Source: JACMME01 sp051005015 (GTDB lineage: Bacteria > Gemmatimonadota > Gemmatimonadetes > Gemmatimonadales > Gemmatimonadaceae). Taken from it: DNA of 6,030 bases. Within the stretch, counting starts at the first letter, position 1; every line of letters starts with the position of its first letter. Shown here in pieces: positions 1-6,009 of the stretch. Location: the NCBI GenBank assembly GCA_051005015.1, contig JBPCJT010000265.1, positions 1-6,030 on the forward strand, written 5' to 3'. The notes under the pieces are model-generated. The model was not told where the DNA came from, ran no database searches, and was given only the letters and a program-made list of their open reading frames with translations. The position numbers were made by a program, and so were the translations under genes.

Positions 1-1300
1 GAAGCCCTGGGTCAAGACGAGCCTCGCACCGGGCTCGAAGGTCGTGACGGACTACTACAACAAGGCGGGAGTAACAGACGCCCTCGAGACGCTCGGTTTC
101 CATCTCGTGGGATACGGCTGCACTACCTGCATAGGCAATTCGGGTCCGCTACCGCAGCCGATTTCAGACGCTATCGAGGCCGAGAAATTGATCGTCGCAT
201 CGGTGCTGTCGGGAAACCGGAACTTCGAGGGGCGGATCAACCCGCACACACGTTTTAACTATCTCGCCTCACCACCTCTCGTGGTGGCGTACGCGCTCGC
301 TGGCAGGATGGACATAGACTTCTTCACCGAGCCGCTTGGCATCGGCAAGGATGGGCCGGTTTTCCTGCGCGATGTCTGGCCGTCGCCCAAGGACGTAGAG
401 GATACGATTCTGTCCTCGGTACAGAGCGAAATGTTTCGCTCGCGATACGCGAACGTATTCGAGGGAGACGCGGCCTGGCGCGGGCTGAGCGTCCCATTGG
501 GCGAGACGTTTGCGTGGGCGGACGACTCTACCTACGTCAAGAATCCTCCCTATTTCGATGGAATGAGCCGGCAACCGCCCGGAGTACAGCCGATCAGCGG
601 TGCGCGGGTGCTCGCAATGCTCGGAGACAGTATCACCACCGATCATATCTCTCCCGCCGGCTCGATTCCGGCACACAGCCCTGCCGGGAAGTGGCTCATT
701 GCCCACGGAGTCAAGACGAAGGACTTCAATTCCTATGGCGCACGCCGTGGAAACCACGAAGTGATGCTGCGGGGGACGTTCGCCAACATCCGTTTGCGAA
801 ATGAGCTCGCTCCCGGCACGGAAGGTGGCTGGACGGCAATTTCGACGAGCGCCGAGGCGGTATCCATTTACGACGCCGCCATGAAATACCAGGAGTCCAA
901 AACCGCTCTTCTGGTCATTGCGGGGAAGGAGTATGGCACAGGATCGTCGCGCGACTGGGCTGCCAAGGGGACGTTACTCCTCGGCGTCAGGGCTGTGATT
1001 GCCGAATCGTTCGAGCGGATTCACCGTTCCAACCTGGTTGGAATGGGGGTAATCCCACTGGAGTTCGTGAACGGCGAGACGCGGCAGACTTTGGGTCTTA
1101 CGGGCTTCGAGAGCTACGAAATTGCCGGACTCACCGATGCCATGAAGCCCCGGGCGAGAGTCGCGGTGAGCGCGGCCGCGGCGGATGGCAGCGTGAAGGA
1201 GTTTTTCGTCATGTCAAGAATCGACACGCCGGAAGAAGTGACATATTACCGGCACGGCGGAATCCTGCAGTACGTGTTGCGAGGCCTTGCAGGACGATGA
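1..1300 (+). CDS. acnA: Aconitate hydratase A (aconitase), C-terminal half, cut by the left window edge
   Basis: Aconitase interconverts citrate and isocitrate through cis-aconitate in the TCA cycle, in the cytoplasm, using a [4Fe-4S] cluster. The reading frame is open to the left edge (first whole codon at base 2), so the GTG at 44 is an internal valine and not a start. About 432 residues are visible; the family is usually near 900. Two of the three cluster cysteines are seen in YGCTTCIGNSG (codons at 119 and 128); the third should lie upstream, outside the window. Further family signatures follow in order: SGNRNFEGRINPHTR with the substrate-binding arginines (about 212-253), GDSITTDHISPAG (about 623-661), GNHEVMLRGTFANIRLRN at the start of the swivel domain, and GKEYGTGSSRDWAAKG with the active-site serine and arginine (about 923-970). 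No frameshift or lost key residue is visible. The Gly-Asn-His-Glu form of the swivel motif fits the AcnA/IRP1 group and not AcnB. Its upstream neighbours are unknown. Confidence 0.96.
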   Translation, partial: KPWVKTSLAPGSKVVTDYYNKAGVTDALETLGFHLVGYGCTTCIGNSGPLPQPISDAIEAEKLIVASVLSGNRNFEGRINPHTRFNYLASPPLVVAYALAGRMDIDFFTEPLGIGKDGPVFLRDVWPSPKDVEDTILSSVQSEMFRSRYANVFEGDAAWRGLSVPLGETFAWADDSTYVKNPPYFDGMSRQPPGVQPISGARVLAMLGDSITTDHISPAGSIPAHSPAGKWLIAHGVKTKDFNSYGARRGNHEVMLRGTFANIRLRNELAPGTEGGWTAISTSAEAVSIYDAAMKYQESKTALLVIAGKEYGTGSSRDWAAKGTLLLGVRAVIAESFERIHRSNLVGMGVIPLEFVNGETRQTLGLTGFESYEIAGLTDAMKPRARVAVSAAAADGSVKEFFVMSRIDTPEEVTYYRHGGILQYVLRGLAGR

Positions 1301-1301
1301 C

Positions 1302-1340
1302 GCCGGCGGTGGCGCGCTTCAGCTCAGCGCCGCCGTCGGC
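1302..1340 (+). terminator. Hairpin just after the aconitase stop, probable transcript 3' end
   Basis: A 14-nt arm (1302-1315) pairs with 1327-1340 around an 11-nt loop, starting two bases after the TGA. Twelve pairs are Watson-Crick and two are G-U wobbles (G1306 with U1336, and U1310 with G1332). In an RNA read from the opposite strand these two become A/C mismatches, so the structure is best formed in the aconitase mRNA. There is no T-tract after it (AAGGGTCGTA follows), so it is not a textbook intrinsic terminator. It may be a Rho-assisted stop or a 3'-end protecting stem. Confidence 0.55.
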
Positions 1341-1388
1341 AAGGGTCGTAACATGTTATGAGATCAGAGAGCTCAGTACTTTATAAAA

Positions 1389-1901
1389 TCACGAAGCAGG
1401 TGATAAAACTGGGCGTCCCCTTGCTGTTGTTGTGTGCGGCTCCGCATGCGGCACATCTGTCGTAAGCGCCTGCCGAAAGTGGGCAATGATCTTCGCATCG
1501 AGATCAGCGCTCAGCCAGACTACATCCTCTCCCGCATCGCGGCGATACGATTCCAGCAGATTCCGGTCCCCTTGAACCACAAACAGACCGGCGCACAGCG
1601 GCGAAGGAGCGATTTTGTCGGCCAGTCCGGCTAACTCTCCCATGCCTGCGCCGTCCACTGTGATGAAGTAGTCCGCTTCATCGGGTCGCGATTCCGGAAG
1701 GGCGAGTCTGCGAAGCGTCGCCTCAACCGCAACGTTCGGCTTCATTACATTCAGTCTCGCATCGCGCGGCATGGCGGACTCGATTGCACGCAACAGCCGG
1801 CCCGTATCGCTCACGCCATCGATGTCGATCCAGCTCTGTTCAGCGATGGAGATACCACGTAGCCGCTCCGCCACACCGCGAAACTGATCGAACAAACTCA
1901 T
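1389..1901 (-). CDS. Hypothetical protein of 170 residues, unrecognised
   Basis: I do not recognise a family. The ORF is complete: ATG at 1901-1899, preceded by a strong Shine-Dalgarno GGGAGGA at 1917-1911 with 9 nt spacing, and TGA at 1391-1389. No signal peptide or membrane segment is visible. The first 145 residues or so alternate hydrophobic and charged stretches as in a soluble alpha/beta protein. Segments such as SWIDIDGVSDTGRLL, DYFITVDGAGMG, LCAGLFVVQGDRNLL and DVVWLSADLDAKIIAHF look like buried strands followed by helices. The last 25 residues or so (from TTDVPHAEPH) are rich in Pro, Thr, His and Arg and look disordered. It stands alone: convergent with aconitase and divergent from the large gap, so context gives no job. 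A well-placed start, a good ribosome site and protein-like composition support a real gene; the function is unknown. Confidence 0.78.
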   Translation of the reverse strand: MSLFDQFRGVAERLRGISIAEQSWIDIDGVSDTGRLLRAIESAMPRDARLNVMKPNVAVEATLRRLALPESRPDEADYFITVDGAGMGELAGLADKIAPSPLCAGLFVVQGDRNLLESYRRDAGEDVVWLSADLDAKIIAHFRQALTTDVPHAEPHTTTARGRPVLSPAS

Positions 1902-1910
1902 GATATTTCG

Positions 1911-1917
1911 TCCTCCC
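1911..1917 (-). promoter_or_regulatory. Shine-Dalgarno site of the 170-residue protein
   Basis: The minus strand reads GGGAGGA here, followed by 9 nt and then the ATG at 1901. This is the clearest ribosome binding site in the window. It fixes the start of the gene and is the main argument that the gene is translated. Confidence 0.8.
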
Positions 1918-1940
1918 GATAGTTCGGGCCTAAGTGTTTG

Positions 1941-1971
1941 CGCTCTGATGTTTCCCTGCTGAAGCAGAGCG
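1941..1971 (-). other. Inverted repeat in the leader of the 170-residue protein
   Basis: CGCTCTG (1941-1947) and CAGAGCG (1965-1971) form a 7-bp perfect stem around a 17-nt spacer. A competing small hairpin, CTGC-TGAA-GCAG, lies at 1956-1967. A third copy of CAGAGC lies at 1984-1989. The element sits about 40-70 bases upstream of the minus-strand ATG, in the likely promoter or leader. It could be an operator or an mRNA hairpin, or chance. Confidence 0.3.
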
Positions 1972-2005
1972 GTACAGCATGGACAGAGCAGTTATCGGAC
2001 CATGG

Positions 2006-2030
2006 TGCGGTTGTACACCTATGAACCGCA
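2006..2030. other. 7-bp inverted repeat with 11-nt spacer
   Basis: TGCGGTT (2006-2012) and AACCGCA (2024-2030) are perfect reverse complements flanking an 11-nt spacer. An 8-bp palindrome ACCATGGT (1999-2006) abuts the left arm. There is no T-tract on either side, so it does not look like an intrinsic terminator. It may be a regulator site between the divergent genes, or chance. Confidence 0.3.
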
Positions 2031-2354
2031 AACCCCTCTACGCCAACGCATTGCACGCTTGATTCGCACAGCTCGCCCTTAAGTTGTCCACCCAGGGGGA
2101 ATTCGGCTGTAGTCCGATGGAGACGACCGCGCTAGACCTGGTGCTGCATCATGCGTCCTAATGAAAGACGAAGCCACTGCTCGTTGGTTACCAAGTGAGG
2201 TTGCGTAAATATGGCAACGTATCGGGAGCGTCGAAACGCCTCCTCCAGCGCAGCGGCGAAAGACCGCCGCCGTTCGGAGAAAAGGATGCCTTCTTTGACA
2301 CGACGATCAAATTTAACAGGACGGCTCGTGAGTGAATCAGCGGACTATTCCCAG

Positions 2355-2377
2355 CCTGTCCATCCTGTCATCCTGTC
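2355..2377. repeat. Short cluster of three CCTGTC direct repeats
   Basis: CCTGTC occurs at 2355-2360, 2364-2369 and 2372-2377, with unit spacings of 9 and 8 bases; the last two units share CATCCTGT. The reverse complement reads GACAGGATGACAGGATGGACAGG. From memory, similar ACAGGAT-type runs are scattered in intergenic DNA of many environmental bacteria; I cannot confirm this here. A six-T run follows at 2381-2386. The repeat argues against the ORFs that read through it being coding. Confidence 0.5.
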
Positions 2378-2622
2378 TCATTTTTTCTGTGAGTACACCT
2401 CGGGCTTCAGTGCTGCGCCGCTCGAATGCTGCCGTAATTGCGCAATCGACCACTTGGTGGCCGCTCTTCTATTTAACGCCAGTTTGGAGTGAAATTGTGG
2501 CCGTCGAACCCTGTTTGGCCGTCTCTCCCCGGGAGCCGGCGTACGGTTCGAGGATCACCCTCGCACGATTGCTAACCCTTGTACTCGTCGCGATCTTGAG
2601 GGCGCCAGGTGCTCGTTGCCGC

Positions 2623-2640
2623 GCCCTGCACGTGCAGGGC
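2623..2640. promoter_or_regulatory. Perfect 18-bp palindrome upstream of the MoxR-like gene
   Basis: Bases 2623-2640 equal their own reverse complement, centred on CACGTG. After three mismatched pairs the symmetry resumes with TTGC (2616-2619) and GCAA (2644-2647), giving a 32-bp dyad. The right end of the perfect core is 111 bases before the GTG start at 2752. Such a site could be an operator for a dimeric regulator or fold as a stem in RNA. There is no T-tract after it, so an intrinsic terminator is unlikely. No bound factor can be named. Confidence 0.5.
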
Positions 2641-2689
2641 TACGCAAGCGCCGGGATGGTGGTACCAGTATTAACGTTGGTTCTGCGCC

Positions 2690-2732
2690 GCGCAATACAC
2701 CTCCAGCACCCCCGTTGCGCCTAAAGAGCAAC
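2690..2732 (+). other. Two mutually exclusive stems in the leader of the MoxR-like gene
   Basis: GCGCAA (2690-2695) can pair with TTGCGC (2715-2720). Alternatively GTTGC (2714-2718) can pair with GCAAC (2728-2732), about 20 bases before the GTG start. The two stems share bases and cannot coexist. Both are short, so this may be chance. Confidence 0.25.
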
Positions 2733-2751
2733 ATATAGCCACCTTAATCAA

Positions 2752-4221
2752 GTGTCCAAACCACAAACTCTGGGCGCGCTCAAGCGCTCACGGTATGCAG
2801 CACCCGCGCTCGCTCACCGCTCTGTGAAAGACGAGCTCCGCGCCAATCTTCTCGCTAGACTTTCTTCCAGCGGACCGCTGTTCGAGGGCGTCATTGGCTA
2901 CGAGGAAACCGTAGTCCCGCAACTCGTAAATGGCCTTCTCGCTCGTCACAACTTTATTCTGCTCGGCCTGCGCGGACAAGCTAAATCGCGTATTCTGCGG
3001 GCTCTGGCGACATTGCTCGACGACGAGATCCCCATCGTCGCCGGAAGTGAGATCAACGACAATCCCTTTGCACCAATTTCCAAGTACGCTCGAATTCTGA
3101 TTGCCGAGGCTGGTGACGATGCACCCATTGCCTGGCTGGGGCGCGAGAGCCGCTACGTGGAGAAGCTGGCTACTCCAGACGTTACCATCGCCGACATAAT
3201 TGGCGACGTCGACCCCATCAAGGCAGCTCGCGGCGGGCACATTCTCGCTGACGAGCTGACAATTCATTTCGGAATGCTGCCACGTGCCAATCGCGGAATT
3301 TTTGCCCTGAATGAGCTCCCGGATCTCGCTGGGAAAATCCAGGTGGGCCTTTTCAATATCATGCAGGAAGGGGACGTCCAGATCAAGGGTTATCCCATCA
3401 GGCTCGCACTGGATGTGTTGCTCTGTTTCACTGCTAATCCGGAAGATTACACCGCTCGCGGGAAGATCATTACACCACTCAAGGACCGCATCGGCAGTGA
3501 GATTCTGACACACTACCCGGAGACCGTTGAGCTTGGCATGGATATCACGCGGCAGGAAGCGTGGACCGCGAGAGACGGATTGCCTGTGCGCATTCCTGAC
3601 TTCGTGGCTGAGGTTGTCGAGCGTGTAGCCTTCGAGGCACGCACCGACAAGCGCATTGACAAGCGTTCGGGGGTTTCGCAGCGAATGCCGATTTCCGTTA
3701 TCGAGGTAGCAATTTCCAACGCCGAGCAGCGTGCGCTTCGCGTGCGCGAATCGGAGATCGTGCCGCGCATGACAGATATTTACGCCGCACTCCCGGCGAT
3801 CACGGGGAAGATGGAACTGGAGTACGAAGGCGAGATCGTCGGCGGTCATGCCATTGCGCACGAGCTGATTCGCCGCGCGGCGGATGCGACTTTCGGCGCT
3901 CGCGCCGAAGGGGTGAACACCGACGCTGTCGTGATGTGGTTCGATGTGGGAAACGCTCTCCAAATGGAGGAAGAGGTGGGAGCGGAAGCGATGCTGGCAG
4001 GATTTGAAGGTGTGCCGACGTTGCTGGACATCGTGTCGAACACCGGCCTCGCTCCTGACAGCGATGTCGCGATGCGCGCGGCTGCGTGCGAATTGGTACT
4101 CGAGGCTCTGGTGGCTCGGAAAAAGATTTCACGTTCGGCCGCGGGACGGTACGGTAGAGCCGCGCCTCCTGAACGCCGGCGCCCGAACCAGGACCTGTTC
4201 GGCGGCGGTTTGATGGCGTGA
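2752..4221 (+). CDS. MoxR / magnesium-chelatase-type AAA+ ATPase
   Basis: This is a cytoplasmic AAA+ ATPase of the MoxR / Mg-chelatase subunit I superfamily, whose members typically remodel or activate partner proteins, often together with a von Willebrand A (VWA) protein. Landmarks by residue: Walker A GLRGQAKS (72-79, the MoxR-type form with Ala before Lys-Ser); a Walker B region GIFALNELPDL (182-192) with Asn-Glu in place of Asp-Glu; sensor 1 in FTANPEDYT (226-234); a probable arginine finger in TPLKDRIGSE (Arg246); and a candidate sensor 2 Arg311 in SGVSQRMP. A helical lid and a C-terminal domain follow, ending in a Pro/Arg/Gly-rich tail. The start is GTG at 2752. An in-frame TAA at 2722 leaves no earlier start, and the N-terminal TLGALKRS segment resembles what I recall for relatives. 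No Shine-Dalgarno site is visible, so initiation may be weak or leader-dependent. The stop overlaps the next gene. No VWA gene is adjacent. The precise substrate is unknown; a true Mg-chelatase role is not supported. Confidence 0.9.
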   Translation: MSKPQTLGALKRSRYAAPALAHRSVKDELRANLLARLSSSGPLFEGVIGYEETVVPQLVNGLLARHNFILLGLRGQAKSRILRALATLLDDEIPIVAGSEINDNPFAPISKYARILIAEAGDDAPIAWLGRESRYVEKLATPDVTIADIIGDVDPIKAARGGHILADELTIHFGMLPRANRGIFALNELPDLAGKIQVGLFNIMQEGDVQIKGYPIRLALDVLLCFTANPEDYTARGKIITPLKDRIGSEILTHYPETVELGMDITRQEAWTARDGLPVRIPDFVAEVVERVAFEARTDKRIDKRSGVSQRMPISVIEVAISNAEQRALRVRESEIVPRMTDIYAALPAITGKMELEYEGEIVGGHAIAHELIRRAADATFGARAEGVNTDAVVMWFDVGNALQMEEEVGAEAMLAGFEGVPTLLDIVSNTGLAPDSDVAMRAAACELVLEALVARKKISRSAAGRYGRAAPPERRRPNQDLFGGGLMA

Positions 4222-4721
4222 AGCCGCCTGAGAGAAAACGCGGCATCACTGTGCGCTGCGCCACCGAGGCGGATCTCGCGATAGTTACGGAGCTCCGCCT
4301 CGCTCTACTCCGGGAGCATTCAAGTGACGTGATCTATGGACGCGTTCGCCCCAACGTGAACGCGAGCGCACGGCGCCTGTATCGCGCTCAGCTCGGCTCG
4401 CGCGACGAAGTGACATTCCTCGCCCGGCGCGGCTCCAGGACCCTTGGCATCCTGCGTTGCGTCCACAGCAGGGGGTATCCGCTCCTCCTGCCTCCCGAGT
4501 ATGGATACGTGTCTTCGGTGTACGTCATACCGGAGGCGCGCCGGTCGGGAGTGCTCAAAATACTGCTCAGGCAAGCCGAAAAGTGGTGCCGGGATCGTGG
4601 GCTGACGGAGATGCGCCTGCACAGCGGATCGGACAATGCGCTCTCCAATGCAACGTGGGACGCACTGGGGTTCACGATTGTGGAACACCTGCGAATGCGG
4701 CCGCTCGAGTTCGAAAAATAG
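4218..4721 (+). CDS. GNAT-family N-acetyltransferase
   Basis: This is a 167-residue acetyltransferase of the GCN5-related (GNAT) fold, which transfers an acetyl group from acetyl-CoA to an amine; the substrate cannot be told. The N-terminal strand ITVRCATEADLAIVTELR (10-27) is typical of the fold. Motif A is YVSSVYVIPEARRSGVLKIL (97-116), with the acetyl-CoA pyrophosphate loop ARRSG. The last Gly/Ala of the R/Q-x-x-G-x-G/A consensus is Leu113 here. The C-terminal part has the usual N-A-x-W-x-x-LGF pattern (144-152). The length is normal for a single GNAT domain. The start is GTG at 4218, overlapping the ATPase stop in GTGA. This four-base overlap and the lack of a strong ribosome site point to translational coupling and one transcript. 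The stop TAG at 4719-4721 is 15 bases from the stop of the opposing exporter gene. Confidence 0.9.
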   Translation: MKPPERKRGITVRCATEADLAIVTELRLALLREHSSDVIYGRVRPNVNASARRLYRAQLGSRDEVTFLARRGSRTLGILRCVHSRGYPLLLPPEYGYVSSVYVIPEARRSGVLKILLRQAEKWCRDRGLTEMRLHSGSDNALSNATWDALGFTIVEHLRMRPLEFEK

Positions 4722-4736
4722 CTATGTGGGATGCAG

Positions 4737-5969
4737 TCACAACGCTCCTATCTCGGGATGCCTCGCCAGTGCCCACACACCATACGCCAACGTGACCGCT
4801 GCGCCAACGCCGACAGTCGCCGGAGCTCCAATTTCCCGCGCAAGCGCCCCAGCGAGAAAAGGTCCGATGACCGGGCCAATGCCCACGAATACCCACGCGT
4901 AGGCAGCCATCACCCGGCCGCGAAGCGCATCGGGAGCGAGGGTCTGAAGAAGTCCGTTGGCGACCGCGTTTGTCACAATCATCGAGAAGCCGACGGCGAG
5001 GAGGAGCACGACGGAAAGGCCGAACGAGCGCGATAATGAGAACAAAATGAGACATACGGAGAAAGCGTGAGCGGCATACGCCAACAGCCTTCCCCGGCGC
5101 ACCTGCACGGACATCGCCGCAAGCGCGAGAGCAGCCGCCAATGCGCCGAGTCCAATGGAGCACAACAGCCAACCGTACGCAGCCGCATCGCCTTGAAGCG
5201 TATCTCGCGCTATCACCGGAAGGAGGGCGAGGTATGGAGTGCCAAATATGGCGTAAACGGCGATAATGCGAATAATTATCCATACCTCGCGATGTCTGCG
5301 AACGAAGCTGAGCCCTTCTCTAAGTCGCGCCACCGGCGAATGTTGAACGGCAGGGGAGGCGCGCTCTGGCAGGCGAACCCTCGCTAGACCCACGAGAACG
5401 GCGAGATAGCTCGCCGCGTTCACGGCAAAGCACGCCTCGATTCCCGCAGTCGCGATGAGAATGCCCGCCGCCGTCGGGCCAATGATACGCGCCAGGTTGA
5501 AACCGCCCGAGTTGAGAGCGATGGCGTCCAGCAGATCGTCGCGGCCGACCAGCTCGATCATGAGCGTCTGGCGAGCCGGAATCTCCACAGCGTTGATCGC
5601 TCCGCCAATGAGCGCGAGGGCGATCAGCCAGCCGATGGTCACACTCCCTGTATAGGTGAACCACCAGAGAAGCAGCGCCTGCACGAGGAGCAACGCCTGC
5701 GCTCCAGTCACCAGTCGCAGCTTGTCATATCGGTCTACTATTACCCCCGCGAACAGCGAGATCACCGCCACGGGGAGCGAGCTGGACGCGTACACAAGCG
5801 TCACCCAGAAAGGATCACCAGTCAGCTCAAGGGCCAGCCAGGCCTGGGCCGTCGACTGCATCCATGACCCGATAAGGGAGGTGGTCTGTCCAACCCAGAA
5901 TTGCCGAAAATTCCGGTGCCGCAACAACACCTGAAACGGATTCATGGAACGAGCGGCAGCCATATGCAT
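4737..5969 (-). CDS. MFS exporter, EntS-like (MFS_3 / transmembrane secretion effector type)
   Basis: This is an inner-membrane major facilitator protein of about 410 residues, near the family norm, with roughly 12 hydrophobic segments. It resembles the enterobactin exporter EntS and macrolide-efflux-like proteins, which expel small molecules using the proton gradient; the substrate is unknown. Numbering from a TTG at 5972, the signatures are LRHRNFRQFWVGQ (17-29) before TM1; motif A AGVIVDRYDKLRLV (75-88) between TM2 and TM3; LNSGGFNLARIIGPTAAGILI (153-173); a central charged loop near 200-230; and PDALRGRVMAAYAWVFVGIGPVIGPFLAG (347-375) in the second half. The start is uncertain: TTG at 5972 and ATG at 5969, 5963 and 5945 are all in frame, and none has a clear Shine-Dalgarno site. 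I prefer ATG 5969 as the longest ATG form, but 5945 (MNPFQVLLRHR) would still contain the whole conserved domain. The gene is convergent with the acetyltransferase. No siderophore or antibiotic synthesis gene is visible to suggest its cargo. Confidence 0.92.
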   Translation of the reverse strand: MHMAAARSMNPFQVLLRHRNFRQFWVGQTTSLIGSWMQSTAQAWLALELTGDPFWVTLVYASSSLPVAVISLFAGVIVDRYDKLRLVTGAQALLLVQALLLWWFTYTGSVTIGWLIALALIGGAINAVEIPARQTLMIELVGRDDLLDAIALNSGGFNLARIIGPTAAGILIATAGIEACFAVNAASYLAVLVGLARVRLPERASPAVQHSPVARLREGLSFVRRHREVWIIIRIIAVYAIFGTPYLALLPVIARDTLQGDAAAYGWLLCSIGLGALAAALALAAMSVQVRRGRLLAYAAHAFSVCLILFSLSRSFGLSVVLLLAVGFSMIVTNAVANGLLQTLAPDALRGRVMAAYAWVFVGIGPVIGPFLAGALAREIGAPATVGVGAAVTLAYGVWALARHPEIGAL

Positions 5970-5983
5970 CAAGTTACGCGCGC

Positions 5984-5989
5984 TGTATA
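5984..5989 (-). promoter_or_regulatory. Possible -10 element of the MFS exporter gene
   Basis: The minus strand reads TATACA at 5989-5984, four of six bases matching TATAAT and 14 bases upstream of the ATG at 5969. No good -35 box lies 16-18 bases upstream. If used, transcription would begin only a few bases before the ATG, giving an almost leaderless mRNA, which would fit the missing Shine-Dalgarno site. Weak evidence. Confidence 0.25.
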
Positions 5990-6009
5990 GTTTTCAGATA
6001 GGTGAAATG

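Larger units (their letters stand above)
1902..2751. other. 850-base intergenic region without a convincing gene
   Basis: The region lies between a minus-strand gene and a plus-strand gene, so it must carry both promoters. I could not identify a convincing -35/-10 pair for either. Two plus-strand ORFs exist (2211-2492 and 2332-2724), but they overlap each other in different frames, read through the short repeat cluster and have no recognisable protein character, so I do not call them genes. Several dyads are present: 1941-1971, 2006-2030, 2180-2199, 2623-2640 and 2690-2732. There is also a repeat cluster at 2355-2377 followed by a six-T run at 2381-2386, and a domain V-like hairpin at 2533-2549. 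No tRNA or rRNA was seen. The region may include decayed genes or an untranslated regulatory leader. Confidence 0.6.

Noticed and set aside
269..757. 162-codon minus-strand ORF inside aconitase
   Set aside because: Shadow of a well-supported gene with conserved motifs on the plus strand; Arg-rich, artefact-like composition.
1349..1358. 10-bp palindrome TAACATGTTA between the aconitase and hypothetical genes
   Set aside because: It lies at the 3' ends of two convergent genes, where an operator is unlikely, and a 10-bp palindrome is expected by chance in a window of this size.
2081..2110. TTAAGTTGTCCACCCAGGGGG, vaguely like an insertion-sequence end
   Set aside because: No second inverted end, target duplication or transposase fragment was found nearby.
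2211..2492. 93-codon plus-strand ORF with a plausible GAGG ribosome site
   Set aside because: Its second half reads through the CCTGTC repeat cluster, the composition is not protein-like, and it overlaps another ORF in a different frame. Too weak to call.
2540..2570. GGTTCGA resembling a tRNA T-arm
   Set aside because: No matching 5-bp T stem with a 7-nt loop, and no acceptor, D or anticodon arms at the correct distance upstream.
2332..2724. 130-codon plus-strand ORF in the same frame as the ATPase gene
   Set aside because: It begins at a GTG without a ribosome site and translates the repeat cluster and the 18-bp palindrome. It ends in TAA before the ATPase start, so it is neither an N-terminal extension nor a credible gene.
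2788..3963. 391-codon minus-strand ORF opposite the MoxR-like ATPase
   Set aside because: It is an exact codon-on-codon antisense of a gene with clear AAA+ motifs. It shows no domain pattern of its own and has no ribosome site, so it is a composition artefact.
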